From WHSO01 sp963732875 (GTDB lineage Bacteria; Pseudomonadota; Alphaproteobacteria; SMXQ01): 64,000 nucleotides of DNA. The stretch covers positions 2,356,001 through 2,420,000 of the forward strand of contig CAVTBD010000002.1 of assembly GCA_963732875.1 (NCBI GenBank), given 5' to 3'. Each line of letters opens with the position of its first letter. Position 1 is the stretch's first letter. Made by a program: the position numbers and the translations under genes. This document shows, piece after piece, positions 16,532-26,612 of this stretch. The notes beneath the pieces are model-generated. The model worked only from the letters and a program-made list of their open reading frames with translations, was not told the origin of the DNA and ran no database searches.

Positions 16532-17197
16532 GTGACCGCCCTCGCCACCGAAACGCCGCACGAATCGTCCCCGCCGCCCACGGGCGACGCGCCGGCGACG
16601 CGGCGCTGCATCGTCACCGGCGAGAGTGCGCCGCGCGGCGGGCTGATCCGTTTCGTGGTGGCGCCCTCGGGCGAGGTCGTGCCTGACCTTGCCGAAAAGC
16701 TGCCGGGCCGCGGCCTATGGGTGGCGGCCGAGCGCGAGACGCTCGCGAAGGCCGATGCCCGCGCCTTCGCGCGCGCAGCCAGGGCCCAGGTCACGGTGCC
16801 TGCCGATCTGGCGGCGCGTGTCGAGAGCGCGCTTGCGGCGCGGGTCGCCGGCTACATTGGCATGGCGCGGCGCGCGGGCGCGCTGGTCGCGGGCTTCGAG
16901 AAGGCGCGCGAAGCGCTGCGCGCGGGCAAGGGCCGGCTGCTGCTGGCCGCGACCGACGGTGCCGAGGACGGGCGCGCCAAGCTGCGCGCCCTGATGCCAG
17001 GTCGCGACGAGATTGCGGTGCTGACCGCGGTGGAACTGGGTGCGGCGATCGGCCGCGAGGCGACGGTCCATGCCGTCGTCACCGACGACAAGCTGGCGCG
17101 CGAAATCGCGCGCGCGGCGTGCAGGCTGGCAGGCGTTCGTGGCGAACGCCCGGGGATGCACGCCGATGATCTTTTGGCTAGAGTGGAAAAGGCATGA
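16532..17197 (+). CDS. YlxR (DUF448)-L7Ae-like RNA-binding fusion protein
   Basis: 221 residues from a GTG start 6 bases after nusA. The N-terminal half has the YlxR signature (TRRCIVTGESAPRGGLIRFV, LPGRGLWV). The C-terminal half (VAGYIGMARRAGALVAGFEK and the following residues) is an L7Ae/L30e-like RNA-binding domain. The two-domain form is normal in alphaproteobacteria. YlxR-type proteins are reported to act on RNA or on RNase P, but the role here is unknown. The stop overlaps infB as ATGA. Confidence 0.9.
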   Translation: MTALATETPHESSPPPTGDAPATRRCIVTGESAPRGGLIRFVVAPSGEVVPDLAEKLPGRGLWVAAERETLAKADARAFARAARAQVTVPADLAARVESALAARVAGYIGMARRAGALVAGFEKAREALRAGKGRLLLAATDGAEDGRAKLRALMPGRDEIAVLTAVELGAAIGREATVHAVVTDDKLAREIARAACRLAGVRGERPGMHADDLLARVEKA

Positions 17198-19749
17198 CCG
17201 ATACGACCAAAGACAAGGATACGGGGAACAAGAAGGAGCCGCTCTCGCTGGCGCGTCCCGGCCGTCTCGAGCTGAAGAAGACGGTTGAGCAGGGCCAGAT
17301 CCGGCAAAGCTTCTCCCACGGCCGCTCCAAGTCGGTGACGGTGGAGGTGCGCAAGAAGCGCACCTACGCGCCGGACGCCGAGGGCGGCATGACCAAGGTC
17401 AAGCCGGGGCGTGGGCCGAGCGCGCAGCAGGAGAGCGACGAGACCCTCGACAAGCTGACCGCCGACGAGCTCGCCCAGCGCGCGCGCATCCTCAAGGGCG
17501 CCAAGCTCGACGAGGAACGCCGCCGCGTTGAGGAAGCCGAGCGCAAGAAGCGTGAGGAAGAGGAACGCCAGCGCCACGACGAGGAAGAGCGCCGGAAGCG
17601 CGAAGAGGCAGAGGAGACGGCCCGTGCCGCCGCCGCCGCTGCTGCTGCGGCCGCTGCTGCTGCAGTCGCACCGGAGGAAGAGGACAAGTCGGCCCAGGCG
17701 AAGTCGGCCCGCGCCAAGGGCAAGCCCGCCGGCGAGCCCGCTGCCGAAGAAGCCACGGAAGAGGATGCCGACCGGCGCAGCCCGCGCAAGGGGGCCAAGA
17801 CAGACAAGGCGCGCCCGGCGCTGACGCTGCGCAAGGAAGGCGGCGAGCGCCGCCGCGGCAAGCTCACCATCGCCAAGGCGCTCGACGACGAGAGCGGCGA
17901 ACGGACCCGTTCGCTCGCCGCCGTGCGCCGCGCGCGCGAACGCGAACGCCGCGCCCAGCAGCAGCTTGCGGGCCGCGGCGAGAGCTCCAAGGTGGTGCGC
18001 GATGTCGTGTTGCCCGAGATGATCACGGTGCAGGAGCTCGCCGCCCGCATGGCCGAGCGCAGTGCCGACGTGATCAAGGCGCTGATGCGCATGGGCGTGA
18101 TGGCGACCATCAACCAGCCGATCGATGCCGACACCGCCGAACTGGTAATTGCCGAGTTCGGCCATTCGGTCAAGCGCGTGAGGGAAGCCGCCGTCGAGGA
18201 AGGACTCGACGGCGACGAGGACGCGCCCGAGACGTTGAAGCCGCGTCCGCCGGTCGTGACCGTCATGGGCCACGTCGACCACGGCAAGACGTCGCTGCTC
18301 GACGCATTGCGCGAAACCGACGTTGCCGCCAAGGAATCGGGCGGCATCACCCAGCACATCGGCGCCTACCAGGTGACCATGCCATCGGGCCAGAAGATCA
18401 CCTTCCTCGACACCCCGGGCCACGAGGCGTTCTCCCAGATGCGCGCCCGCGGCGCCAAGGTGACAGACATCGTGGTGCTGGTGGTGGCCGCCGACGACGG
18501 CATCATGCCGCAGACCATCGAGGCGATTCATCATGCCAAGGCGGCCAACGTTCCGCTGATCGTCGCCATCAACAAGATGGACCTGCCGGGTGCCAATCCC
18601 GACCGTATCAAGGCCGACCTGCTGCAGCACGAGGTCGCGCTGGAAGGCATGGGCGGCGACGTACTGTGGGTGGCGGTTTCGGCCAAGCAGAAGACCAACC
18701 TCGACAAGCTCGAGGAAGCGATCCTGCTGCAGTCCGAAATCCTCGAGCTCAAGGCCAACCCCGACCGTCCCGCGCGCGGTGTCGTGATCGAGGCCAAGAT
18801 GGAGCGCGGTCGCGGCAACGTCGCGACCGTGCTGGTCGAACGTGGCACGCTCCATGTCGGCGACGTGTTCGTGGCCGGCACCGAATGGGGCCGCGTGCGT
18901 GCCCTGGTCGACGACCATGGCCGCAAGGTCAAGGATGCCGGCCCATCGGCGCCGGTCGAGGTGCTCGGCCTGCAGGGCGCGCCCACCGCCGGCGACGAAT
19001 TCACCGTGGTCGAGAACGACAATCGTGCCCGCCAGGTCGCGGAATACCGCCAGCGTCGTGCGCGCGACGCCGCTAATGCGGCGGGCGTGCGCGGCAGCGT
19101 CGAGCAGATGCTCGCCGCCATCGCCGCGGGCGAGGCCAAGGAACTGCCGGTGGTCATCAAGGCCGACGTGCAGGGCTCGGTCGAGGCGATCGTCGGTGCG
19201 CTCGAGAAGTTCGGCAACGAAGAGGTCAAGGTCCGCGTGCTGCACGCCGCGGTCGGCGGCATCAACGAATCCGACGTCACCCTGGCGCGCGCGTCCAATG
19301 CGCTGATCATCGGCTTCAACGTGCGCGCCCATCCCCAGGCGCGCGACCTCGCGCGCCGCGACGGCATCGAGATCCGCTATTACTCGATCATCTACGACCT
19401 CACCAACGACGTGAAGCAGGCGCTCACCGGCATGCTCGCGCCGGGTACCAAGGAAACCGCTCTCGGCCAGGCCGAGGTGCGCGAGGTGTTCAACATCACA
19501 AAGGTCGGCAAGATCGCCGGCTGCCTGGTTACCGAAGGCGTGGTGCGGCGCGGCGCCAGGGTCCGGCTGCTGCGCGATAACGTCGTGATCCATGATGGCG
19601 GGCTCAAGACCCTCAAGCACTTCAAGGAAGAGGTGCGCGAGGTGCGGGCCGGCAGCGAATGTGGCATGGCGCTCGAGAACTACCACGATATCCAGGTGGG
19701 CGACGTGCTCGAGTGTTACGAGGTCGAGGAAGTCGCCCGCGAGCTGTAA
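17194..19749 (+). CDS. infB: Translation initiation factor IF-2
   Basis: 851 residues. A long charged N-terminal region is rich in Lys/Glu/Arg and contains an alanine run near residues 145-160. It is followed by the IF-2 N-terminal subdomain, the G domain (GHVDHGKTSLLDALR at about residue 359, FLDTPGHEAF, AINKMDLPGANPDR) and domains II-IV. IF-2 is the GTPase that places initiator tRNA on the 30S subunit. No frame problems were seen despite the repetitive N-terminus. Confidence 0.97.
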   Translation: MTDTTKDKDTGNKKEPLSLARPGRLELKKTVEQGQIRQSFSHGRSKSVTVEVRKKRTYAPDAEGGMTKVKPGRGPSAQQESDETLDKLTADELAQRARILKGAKLDEERRRVEEAERKKREEEERQRHDEEERRKREEAEETARAAAAAAAAAAAAAVAPEEEDKSAQAKSARAKGKPAGEPAAEEATEEDADRRSPRKGAKTDKARPALTLRKEGGERRRGKLTIAKALDDESGERTRSLAAVRRARERERRAQQQLAGRGESSKVVRDVVLPEMITVQELAARMAERSADVIKALMRMGVMATINQPIDADTAELVIAEFGHSVKRVREAAVEEGLDGDEDAPETLKPRPPVVTVMGHVDHGKTSLLDALRETDVAAKESGGITQHIGAYQVTMPSGQKITFLDTPGHEAFSQMRARGAKVTDIVVLVVAADDGIMPQTIEAIHHAKAANVPLIVAINKMDLPGANPDRIKADLLQHEVALEGMGGDVLWVAVSAKQKTNLDKLEEAILLQSEILELKANPDRPARGVVIEAKMERGRGNVATVLVERGTLHVGDVFVAGTEWGRVRALVDDHGRKVKDAGPSAPVEVLGLQGAPTAGDEFTVVENDNRARQVAEYRQRRARDAANAAGVRGSVEQMLAAIAAGEAKELPVVIKADVQGSVEAIVGALEKFGNEEVKVRVLHAAVGGINESDVTLARASNALIIGFNVRAHPQARDLARRDGIEIRYYSIIYDLTNDVKQALTGMLAPGTKETALGQAEVREVFNITKVGKIAGCLVTEGVVRRGARVRLLRDNVVIHDGGLKTLKHFKEEVREVRAGSECGMALENYHDIQVGDVLECYEVEEVAREL

Positions 19750-19779
19750 CCGGGCATTCCTCGCTCCAGGCTGACGACG

Positions 19780-20214
19780 ATGAGGAAGCACAGGAACGCA
19801 ACCCGTTCGGGTGCAACGCCGAGCCAGCGCCAGGTGCGCGTGGGCGAGGAACTGCGCCACGCGCTCGTGCGCATCCTGGAGCGCGCCCATTTTCGCGATC
19901 CCGATCTTGCCGATACCTCGATCACCGTGACCGAGGTGCGCGTCTCGCCCGACCTGCGCAACGCGTCCGCCTTCGTCACGCCGCTCGGCGGCGGCGCCAT
20001 GGACCGTGTGGTGGCCGCGCTCAACCGCGCGTCCGGGTACTTCCGCCGCGAGATCGCGCGCGAAGTCGTGCTGCGCCACGTCCCCGAGGTGACCTTCGAG
20101 CCCGACACCTCGTTCGACTATTCGAGCCGCATCGAGCGCATCCTCGCCAGCCCCGACGTTGCCCGCGACATCGAGTCCCCGGAGAGCGACGGCGACGACG
20201 GCGATGGGTCGTAG
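19780..20214 (+). CDS. rbfA: Ribosome-binding factor A
   Basis: 144 residues with the RbfA KH-like core (QVRVGEELRHALVRILERAH, TVTEVRVSPDLRNASAFVTP and VPEVTFEPDTSFDYSSRIER). It binds immature 30S subunits and helps 16S rRNA 5'-end processing. It lies 30 bases after infB, and its end overlaps the truB start by 11 bases. Confidence 0.96.
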   Translation: MRKHRNATRSGATPSQRQVRVGEELRHALVRILERAHFRDPDLADTSITVTEVRVSPDLRNASAFVTPLGGGAMDRVVAALNRASGYFRREIAREVVLRHVPEVTFEPDTSFDYSSRIERILASPDVARDIESPESDGDDGDGS

Positions 20215-21163
20215 GCGCCGCCCGCCCGCCGGCGCGCGGGCGCTCGACGGTTGGCTGGTGCTCGACAAGCCGGCCGGGGTCACCTCGGCCCGGGCCGTGT
20301 CGCTGGTGCGCAACGTCCTGAAACCGCTCCGCATCGGCCATGCCGGAACCCTCGATCCGCTCGCGACCGGCGTGCTGCCGATCGCGCTGGGCGAGGCCAC
20401 CAAAACCGTCGCCTATGCCATGGCGGGTTCCAAGACCTACCGGTTTACCGTGCGGTTCGGTGAGGCCCGGGCCAGCGACGACGCCGAGGGCGAGGTGGTG
20501 GCGGTCAGCCCGGTTCGCCCGAAAACCGAGGAAATCCAATCTGTTATCCCACGCTTCACGGGGCGCATCCGGCAGCGCCCGCCGGCCTTTTCGGCACTCA
20601 AGGTGGCGGGCCGGCGCGCCTATGCGCTGGCGCGTGCGGGCGCCGCCCCGGACCTCGCCCCGCGCGAGGTGGAGATCGCGGTGCTCGCCCTCACTGTCCG
20701 GCCGGACCCGGATACGGCCGAATTCGAGGTCACCTGCGGCAAGGGTACCTACGTGCGGGCGCTTGCCCGCGACCTTGCCGAGGCGCTCGGCACGGTCGGC
20801 TACGTCGCCGCTTTGCGCCGCACCCGGGTCGGTCCATTTTCCGAAACACAGGCAATTCCGCTGGATAATCTGACCGCCTTGGGGCATAGTGCGCCCGCTT
20901 TCGGGCACCTTTTCCCGGTCGCGACCGCGCTGGACGACATCCCGGCGCTGGCCCTGACCGAAGACCAGGCGGCCCTGCTCAGGCAGGGTCAGGCGGTCAG
21001 GGTGCCCGGTACCGGCGGCACCTGGCCCCGGAATGGTGACGCGGGTGAGCCCGCTGCCCTCTCCGATGGAACGGTTGTCTGCGCGATGGACGGGACGAGG
21101 CCGGTCGCCTTGGCCCGCTACGTCGCTGGCGAGGTGAGGCCGGTACGCGTGTTGAACCTCTAG
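20204..21163 (+). CDS. truB: tRNA pseudouridine-55 synthase TruB
   Basis: 319 residues. GWLVLDKPAGVTSARAVSLV and RIGHAGTLDPLATGVLPIAL contain the TruB signature and catalytic aspartate; CGKGTYVRALARDLAEALG is the later conserved block. It converts U55 to pseudouridine in the T loop of tRNAs. The start ATG at 20204 overlaps the end of rbfA, and rpsO follows closely. Confidence 0.96.
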   Translation: MGRRRRPPAGARALDGWLVLDKPAGVTSARAVSLVRNVLKPLRIGHAGTLDPLATGVLPIALGEATKTVAYAMAGSKTYRFTVRFGEARASDDAEGEVVAVSPVRPKTEEIQSVIPRFTGRIRQRPPAFSALKVAGRRAYALARAGAAPDLAPREVEIAVLALTVRPDPDTAEFEVTCGKGTYVRALARDLAEALGTVGYVAALRRTRVGPFSETQAIPLDNLTALGHSAPAFGHLFPVATALDDIPALALTEDQAALLRQGQAVRVPGTGGTWPRNGDAGEPAALSDGTVVCAMDGTRPVALARYVAGEVRPVRVLNL

Positions 21164-21178
21164 ACAATGGAGCACACG

Positions 21179-21448
21179 ATGTCGATTACCGCCGAACGCA
21201 AGCAGGCGTTGATTCAGGAATATGCTACAGGTGGCACCGATACCGGTTCCCCCGAGGTGCAGGTCGCGATCCTGTCGGAGCGCATCGGTAACCTGACCGA
21301 GCACCTCAAGACCCACGACCACGATTTCCACTCCCGGCGCGGCCTTCTGATGATGGTCTCGAAGCGCCGCCGGTTGCTGGATTACCTCAAGATGAAAAAC
21401 GAAAACCGATACCAGACGCTGATCGAACGCCTCGGACTGAGGCGCTAG
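21179..21448 (+). CDS. rpsO: 30S ribosomal protein S15
   Basis: 89 residues with the full S15 pattern (TDTGSPEVQVAILSERIGNL, LKTHDHDFHSRRGLLMMVSK, RRLLDYLK). The start at 21179 is supported by GGAG six bases upstream; an in-frame ATG at 21167 is less likely. S15 binds the central domain of 16S rRNA. Adjacency to pnp is conserved widely. Confidence 0.98.
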   Translation: MSITAERKQALIQEYATGGTDTGSPEVQVAILSERIGNLTEHLKTHDHDFHSRRGLLMMVSKRRRLLDYLKMKNENRYQTLIERLGLRR

Positions 21449-21536
21449 CCAGGCTCCGGCTGCCATGGGGCGGCCGGTCCCCGTACGCGGCAGGGCCGCG
21501 TATCGGGCAGGTAGGTTGGTAGGAGGAGAGATTCCT

Positions 21537-23669
21537 ATGTTCAATATCGTGAAGAAAGAACTCGACTGGGGCGGGCGCAAGCTCGTGCTGGAAGCCGGGC
21601 GCATCGCGCGCCAGGCCGACGGTGCGGTGCTGGCCACCTACGGCGAGACCACCGTGCTGTGCACCGCGGTCGCCAACAAGGCGCCCAAGCCCGGCATCGA
21701 TTTCTTCCCGCTTACCGTGAATTACCAGGAGAAGGCTTTCGCCGCGGGCAAGATCCCGGGCGGCTTCTTCAAGCGCGAAGGGCGCCCGAGCGAGAAGGAG
21801 ACGCTGACCTCGCGTCTCATCGACCGGCCGATCCGTCCGCTGTTCCATCCCCTGTTCCGCAACGAGACGCAGGTCGTCTGCACCACGCTGTGCCACGACC
21901 TCGAGAACGATCCCGATATCGTCGCCCTGGTCGGCGCGTCGGCGGCGCTCACGCTCTCGGGCATCCCGTTCCTCGGCCCCATCGGCGCCGCGCGGGTCGG
22001 CTACATCGATGGCCAGTACGTGCTCAACCCGCGCCACGAACAGATGACGGAGACCAAGCTCGACCTGGTCGTCGCCGGCACCCAGGAAGGCGTGCTGATG
22101 GTCGAATCGGAAGCCCATGAGCTGCCCGAGGACGTCATGCTTGGCGCCGTCATGTTCGGCCACCGCGAGTTCCAGAAGGTGATCGACGCGATCATCGAGA
22201 TGGCCGAGCAGGCCGCCAAGGAGCCGTGGGTGCTGCCCGAGCCGCCGGCCGAGAAGGGGGCCGTTGCCAAGCGCGTGCGCGAGCTGGCCGAGGCCGGTCT
22301 GCGTGACGCCTACAAGGAGGTCGACAAGACCGCCCGGCGCGACCGTATCGACGCGGTCAAGGCCGAGGCTAAGACCACCCTCGCGAGCGAGGAGATCGAG
22401 GGCGATATCGTCGGCGCGTCGTTCAAGTCGCTCGAGAAGGACATCGTCCGTCTCGCCATCCTCGATACCGGTTCGCGCATCGACGGCCGCGACACCAAGA
22501 CGGTGCGTCCGATCCTCGCCCAGGTTGGCGTGCTGCCGCGCGCCCACGGCTCGGCGCTGTTCACGCGCGGCGAGACCCAGGTGATCAACGTCACCACGCT
22601 TGGCACCGGCCAGGACGAGCAGATCATCGACGCGCTCGACGGCGACTACCGCGAACACTTCCTGCTGCATTACAACTTCCCGCCCTACTCGGTGGGCGAG
22701 GCGGGCCGCATGGGTTCGCCGGGCCGGCGCGAAATCGGCCACGGCAAGCTCGCGTGGCGTGCGGTGCATCCGCTCCTGCCGAGCAAGGAAGAGTTCCCCT
22801 ACACCATCCGCGTGGTCTCGGAAGTGACCGAGTCCAACGGCTCGTCGTCGATGGCGACCGTGTGCGGCTCGTCGCTGTCGCTGATGGACGCGGGCGTCCC
22901 CCTCAAGAAACCGGTGGCGGGCATCGCCATGGGTTTGATCAAGGAAGGCGAGCGCTTCGCTGTGCTCTCGGACATCCTCGGCGACGAGGACCATCTCGGC
23001 GACATGGACTTCAAGGTCGCCGGCACTGAAGAGGGCATCACCAGCCTGCAGATGGACATCAAGATCACCTCGATTACCGAGGAGATCATGAAGATCGCGC
23101 TGGCCCAGGCCCACGACGGGCGCATCCACATCCTGGGCGAGATGGCCAAGGCGCTCACCGGCGCCCGCGAGGAGGTGTCCGGCAACGCGCCGCGCATCAC
23201 CACCATCTCCATCCCCAAGGACAAGATCCGCGAAGTGATCGGCACCGGCGGCAAGGTGATCCGCGAGATCTGCGAGACCACCGGCGCCAAGATCGACATC
23301 GAGGACGACGGCACCATCAAGGTCGCCGCCGTGGACGGTGCCGCAGCCGACCGAGCGATCGAGTGGATCAAGTCGATCGTCGCCGAGCCCGAGGTGGGCG
23401 TCATCTACACCGGCAAGGTGGTCAAGGTGGTCGACTTCGGCGCGTTCGTGAACTTCCTCGGCAACCGCGACGGGCTCGTGCACATCTCCGAGCTCGCCCA
23501 AGGCCGCACCAAGAAGGTCACCGATGTGGTCAACGAGGGCGACATGGTCAAGGTCAAGGTGCTCGGCGTCGATGATCGCGGCAAGGTGCGCCTGTCGATG
23601 CGCGTCGTCGACCAGGAGACCGGCCGGGACATGTCCGGCGAGGCCGCCGATAGTCCGGCCGCCGAATAG
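21537..23669 (+). CDS. pnp: Polyribonucleotide nucleotidyltransferase (PNPase)
   Basis: 710 residues. The start at 21537 is preceded by AGGAGGAGA. Two RNase PH-like domains flank an alpha-helical domain (second core: RTVRPILAQVGVLPRAHGS-type block, FPPYSVGEAGRMGSPGRREI). They are followed by a KH domain (VIGTGGKVIREICETTGAKI) and an S1 domain (YTGKVVKVVDFGAFVNFLG). It degrades RNA 3' to 5' by phosphorolysis. A GC-rich hairpin lies just after the stop. Confidence 0.97.
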   Translation: MFNIVKKELDWGGRKLVLEAGRIARQADGAVLATYGETTVLCTAVANKAPKPGIDFFPLTVNYQEKAFAAGKIPGGFFKREGRPSEKETLTSRLIDRPIRPLFHPLFRNETQVVCTTLCHDLENDPDIVALVGASAALTLSGIPFLGPIGAARVGYIDGQYVLNPRHEQMTETKLDLVVAGTQEGVLMVESEAHELPEDVMLGAVMFGHREFQKVIDAIIEMAEQAAKEPWVLPEPPAEKGAVAKRVRELAEAGLRDAYKEVDKTARRDRIDAVKAEAKTTLASEEIEGDIVGASFKSLEKDIVRLAILDTGSRIDGRDTKTVRPILAQVGVLPRAHGSALFTRGETQVINVTTLGTGQDEQIIDALDGDYREHFLLHYNFPPYSVGEAGRMGSPGRREIGHGKLAWRAVHPLLPSKEEFPYTIRVVSEVTESNGSSSMATVCGSSLSLMDAGVPLKKPVAGIAMGLIKEGERFAVLSDILGDEDHLGDMDFKVAGTEEGITSLQMDIKITSITEEIMKIALAQAHDGRIHILGEMAKALTGAREEVSGNAPRITTISIPKDKIREVIGTGGKVIREICETTGAKIDIEDDGTIKVAAVDGAAADRAIEWIKSIVAEPEVGVIYTGKVVKVVDFGAFVNFLGNRDGLVHISELAQGRTKKVTDVVNEGDMVKVKVLGVDDRGKVRLSMRVVDQETGRDMSGEAADSPAAE

Positions 23670-23678
23670 TGCCCGGGA

Positions 23679-23702
23679 CCGGGGCCGCGGGGGCGGCCCC
23701 GG
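23679..23702 (+). terminator. GC-rich hairpin after pnp
   Basis: A perfect nine-pair stem (CCGGGGCCG at 23679-23687 with CGGCCCCGG at 23694-23702) starts 9 bases after the pnp stop. There is no T run, so it may act as an RNA-stabilising or Rho-assisted 3' end rather than a classical intrinsic terminator. Confidence 0.5.
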
Positions 23703-23830
23703 CCGGCACGGCCGGGCGGGGGGCTGGCACGTGAGGTATGCGATCCTATATAAGGGGCGTGTGCGCGCTTTTGACCGCAACCGCGGGCCCGCGGCCGTTC
23801 CCCGGCTGGGAGTCGACGGGCCTTGGGGAT

Positions 23831-23881
23831 GTCATCCCCGGGAAGGCGGCGCGACCGCCGCTTCCGCGAGTGCGGCATGAC
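23831..23881. repeat. Imperfect palindromic element between pnp and the flavoprotein gene
   Basis: GTCAT at 23831 pairs with ATGAC ending at 23881, and GGAAGGCGG (23841-23849) pairs with CCGCCGCTTCC (23855-23865). Such GTCAT...ATGAC palindromes resemble dispersed intergenic repeats of GC-rich proteobacteria, but no second copy was noticed in this window. The same gap (23703-23905) also has a TATATA at about 23749 with no convincing -35 partner. Confidence 0.45.
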
Positions 23882-23905
23882 CGCCGCGATGGGAAGCCAT
23901 AGCGC

Positions 23906-25303
<1,398 letters not shown>

Positions 25304-25322
25304 GCGAATTTTAGATATTCCA

Positions 25323-25350
25323 AACAGGGCCTTATGGCCCTGTTTTTTTA
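25323..25350 (+). terminator. Rho-independent terminator of the flavoprotein gene
   Basis: A nine-pair stem AACAGGGCC/GGCCCTGTT around TTAT (25323-25331 with 25336-25344) is followed by a T run. It starts 20 bases after the stop codon and separates this gene from irr. Confidence 0.92.
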
Positions 25351-25423
25351 ACCTTTTAATTGGACTGCAATATCCCTATATAGGAAGTGCCAGTCGTGGA
25401 GACCCGGCACAGCACAGCGGAAC

Positions 25424-25861
25424 ATGCCCATGGCCAAGCACACCGAACACCGCCCCTTCGCCCAGGTGGTCGACCGCCTGAAGCAGGCCGGGCTGCGCCC
25501 GACGCGCCAGCGCATGGCGCTTGCCAAGCTGCTGTGCGACGAAGGCGACTGCCATTTCACCGCCGAACAACTCCATGGCAAGGCCGAGGCCTCGGGCATC
25601 CACGTCTCGCTTGCCACCATCTACAACACGCTGCACCAGTTCACCCGTGCCGGGCTCCTGCGCGAGATCGTCGTGTCGCCGGGCTCGTCCTACTTCGACA
25701 CCAACGTCTCCGACCACCATCACTTCTACTTCGAGGACCGGGGCGAGCTGAAGGACATCCACGGCGACGAGATCGTCATCGCCACCATTCCCGAGCCGCC
25801 CAAGGGCGCCCGGGTGGACCGCGTGGACGTCATCATCCGGGTCCGCCAGGGCCAGGCCTAG
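25424..25861 (+). CDS. irr: Irr-type iron response regulator (Fur superfamily)
   Basis: 145 residues. The winged helix (QAGLRPTRQRMALAKLL, VSLATIYNTLHQFTRAGLL) and the SDHHHFYFEDRGELKDI segment are those of Irr, whose HxH region binds heme. The N-terminal GCPWHD heme motif of the Bradyrhizobium protein is absent, as in most Irr orthologues. Irr senses iron through heme status and controls genes with ICE boxes. An ICE-like palindrome lies 39 bases downstream, before the rubrerythrin gene. A TATATA at 25377 could be its -10 box. Confidence 0.9.
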   Translation: MPMAKHTEHRPFAQVVDRLKQAGLRPTRQRMALAKLLCDEGDCHFTAEQLHGKAEASGIHVSLATIYNTLHQFTRAGLLREIVVSPGSSYFDTNVSDHHHFYFEDRGELKDIHGDEIVIATIPEPPKGARVDRVDVIIRVRQGQA

Positions 25862-25899
25862 GCCTAAGAATCATTCGCATTAACAGACCTGTAAAAAAT

Positions 25900-25920
25900 A
25901 GTTTGGAGTAATTCTAAACT
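25900..25920. promoter_or_regulatory. ICE-like operator (putative Irr binding site)
   Basis: The 21-base palindrome from AGTTT to AAACT contains TTTGGA and TCTAAA separated by five bases, matching the iron-control-element layout TTTAGAA-N3-TTCTAAA with one arm perfect. It ends one base before the -35 box of the rubrerythrin promoter. The position just upstream of -35 would allow activation or repression; direction cannot be read from sequence. Confidence 0.65.
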
Positions 25921-25921
25921 A

Positions 25922-25950
25922 TTGACGGGCCGCGTCCGCCCCTCTATATA
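25922..25950 (+). promoter_or_regulatory. Sigma-70-type promoter of the rubrerythrin operon
   Basis: TTGACG (25922-25927) and TATATA (25945-25950) are 17 bases apart, 71 bases before the rubrerythrin start. It adjoins the ICE-like palindrome. Confidence 0.8.
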
Positions 25951-26020
25951 AGATCGGTAAGGCTTTTTCGGCCCGCGCCACGGGCCGCCGCGCCACGCCA
26001 CGAACCAATGGAGGAGAACC

Positions 26021-26443
26021 ATGGCAACGTTGAAAGGATCCAAGACGGAAGAAAACCTGAAGGCCGCCTTCGCCGGTGAGTCCCAGGCCAACCGCCGTTA
26101 TCTCTATTTCGCCCAGAAGGCCGACGTCGAAGGCTTCAACGACGTCTCGGCCGTATTCCGCTCGACCGCGGAGGGCGAGACCGGCCACGCCCACGGCCAC
26201 CTCGAGTTCCTCGAGGCGGTGGGCGACCCGGCCACCGGCGAGCCGATCGGCTCCACCGACAAGAACCTGAAGGCCGCGATCGCGGGCGAGACCCACGAGT
26301 ACACCGACATGTACCCGTCCATGGCCAAGGCCGCGCGCACCGAAGGCTTCGAGGAGATCGCCGACTGGTTCGAGACCCTCGCCAAGGCCGAGAAGTCCCA
26401 CGCCGGGCGCTTCACCAAGGCGCTCGACACGCTCGGCAAGTAA
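26021..26443 (+). CDS. Rubrerythrin (ferritin-like, no rubredoxin domain)
   Basis: 140 residues with two ferritin-like helical pairs: FAGESQANRRYLYFAQKA, TAEGETGHAHGHLEFLEAV, AGETHEYTDMYPSMAKAA and AKAEKSHAGRFTKAL supply the carboxylate and histidine ligands of a di-iron site. The C-terminal rubredoxin domain of classical rubrerythrins is missing, so electrons must come from elsewhere; the next gene encodes a multi-cluster Fe-S protein. The likely role is peroxide reduction or iron handling in the cytoplasm. The start is preceded by GGAGGAG. Confidence 0.92.
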   Translation: MATLKGSKTEENLKAAFAGESQANRRYLYFAQKADVEGFNDVSAVFRSTAEGETGHAHGHLEFLEAVGDPATGEPIGSTDKNLKAAIAGETHEYTDMYPSMAKAARTEGFEEIADWFETLAKAEKSHAGRFTKALDTLGK

Positions 26444-26464
26444 CCGGGCGGTACTGCTCCGAAC

Positions 26465-26490
26465 CCGCCGGGCGGCGTTCCGCCCGGCGG
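26465..26490. repeat. Perfect inverted repeat after the rubrerythrin gene
   Basis: An 11-base perfect stem (26465-26475 with 26480-26490) around CGTT, followed by TTCCTCT. It lies between the rubrerythrin and Fe-S genes and could partly terminate or stabilise the upstream message, giving more rubrerythrin than downstream product. Confidence 0.75.
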
Positions 26491-26612
26491 TTCCTCTCCC
26501 CACAGTCCCGCGTTTCGGGCGGATCACGACGGCGCCCCGTGGGACGCCGAACGGGTCTGCGCATCCGTGCGCCGACGCCGGTCAGGTAACGCGACACGCA
26601 GCAAGGTGACCC

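Noticed and set aside
23725..23760. Sigma-54 promoter (TGGCACG...GC) before the flavoprotein gene
   Set aside because: The GG and GC elements are two bases too far apart for a sigma-54 site.
25308..25324. Second ICE-like site, TTTAGATATTCCAAA, upstream of irr
   Set aside because: The arms are spaced by three rather than five bases, and it lies between a stop codon and a terminator stem, so it is probably incidental.
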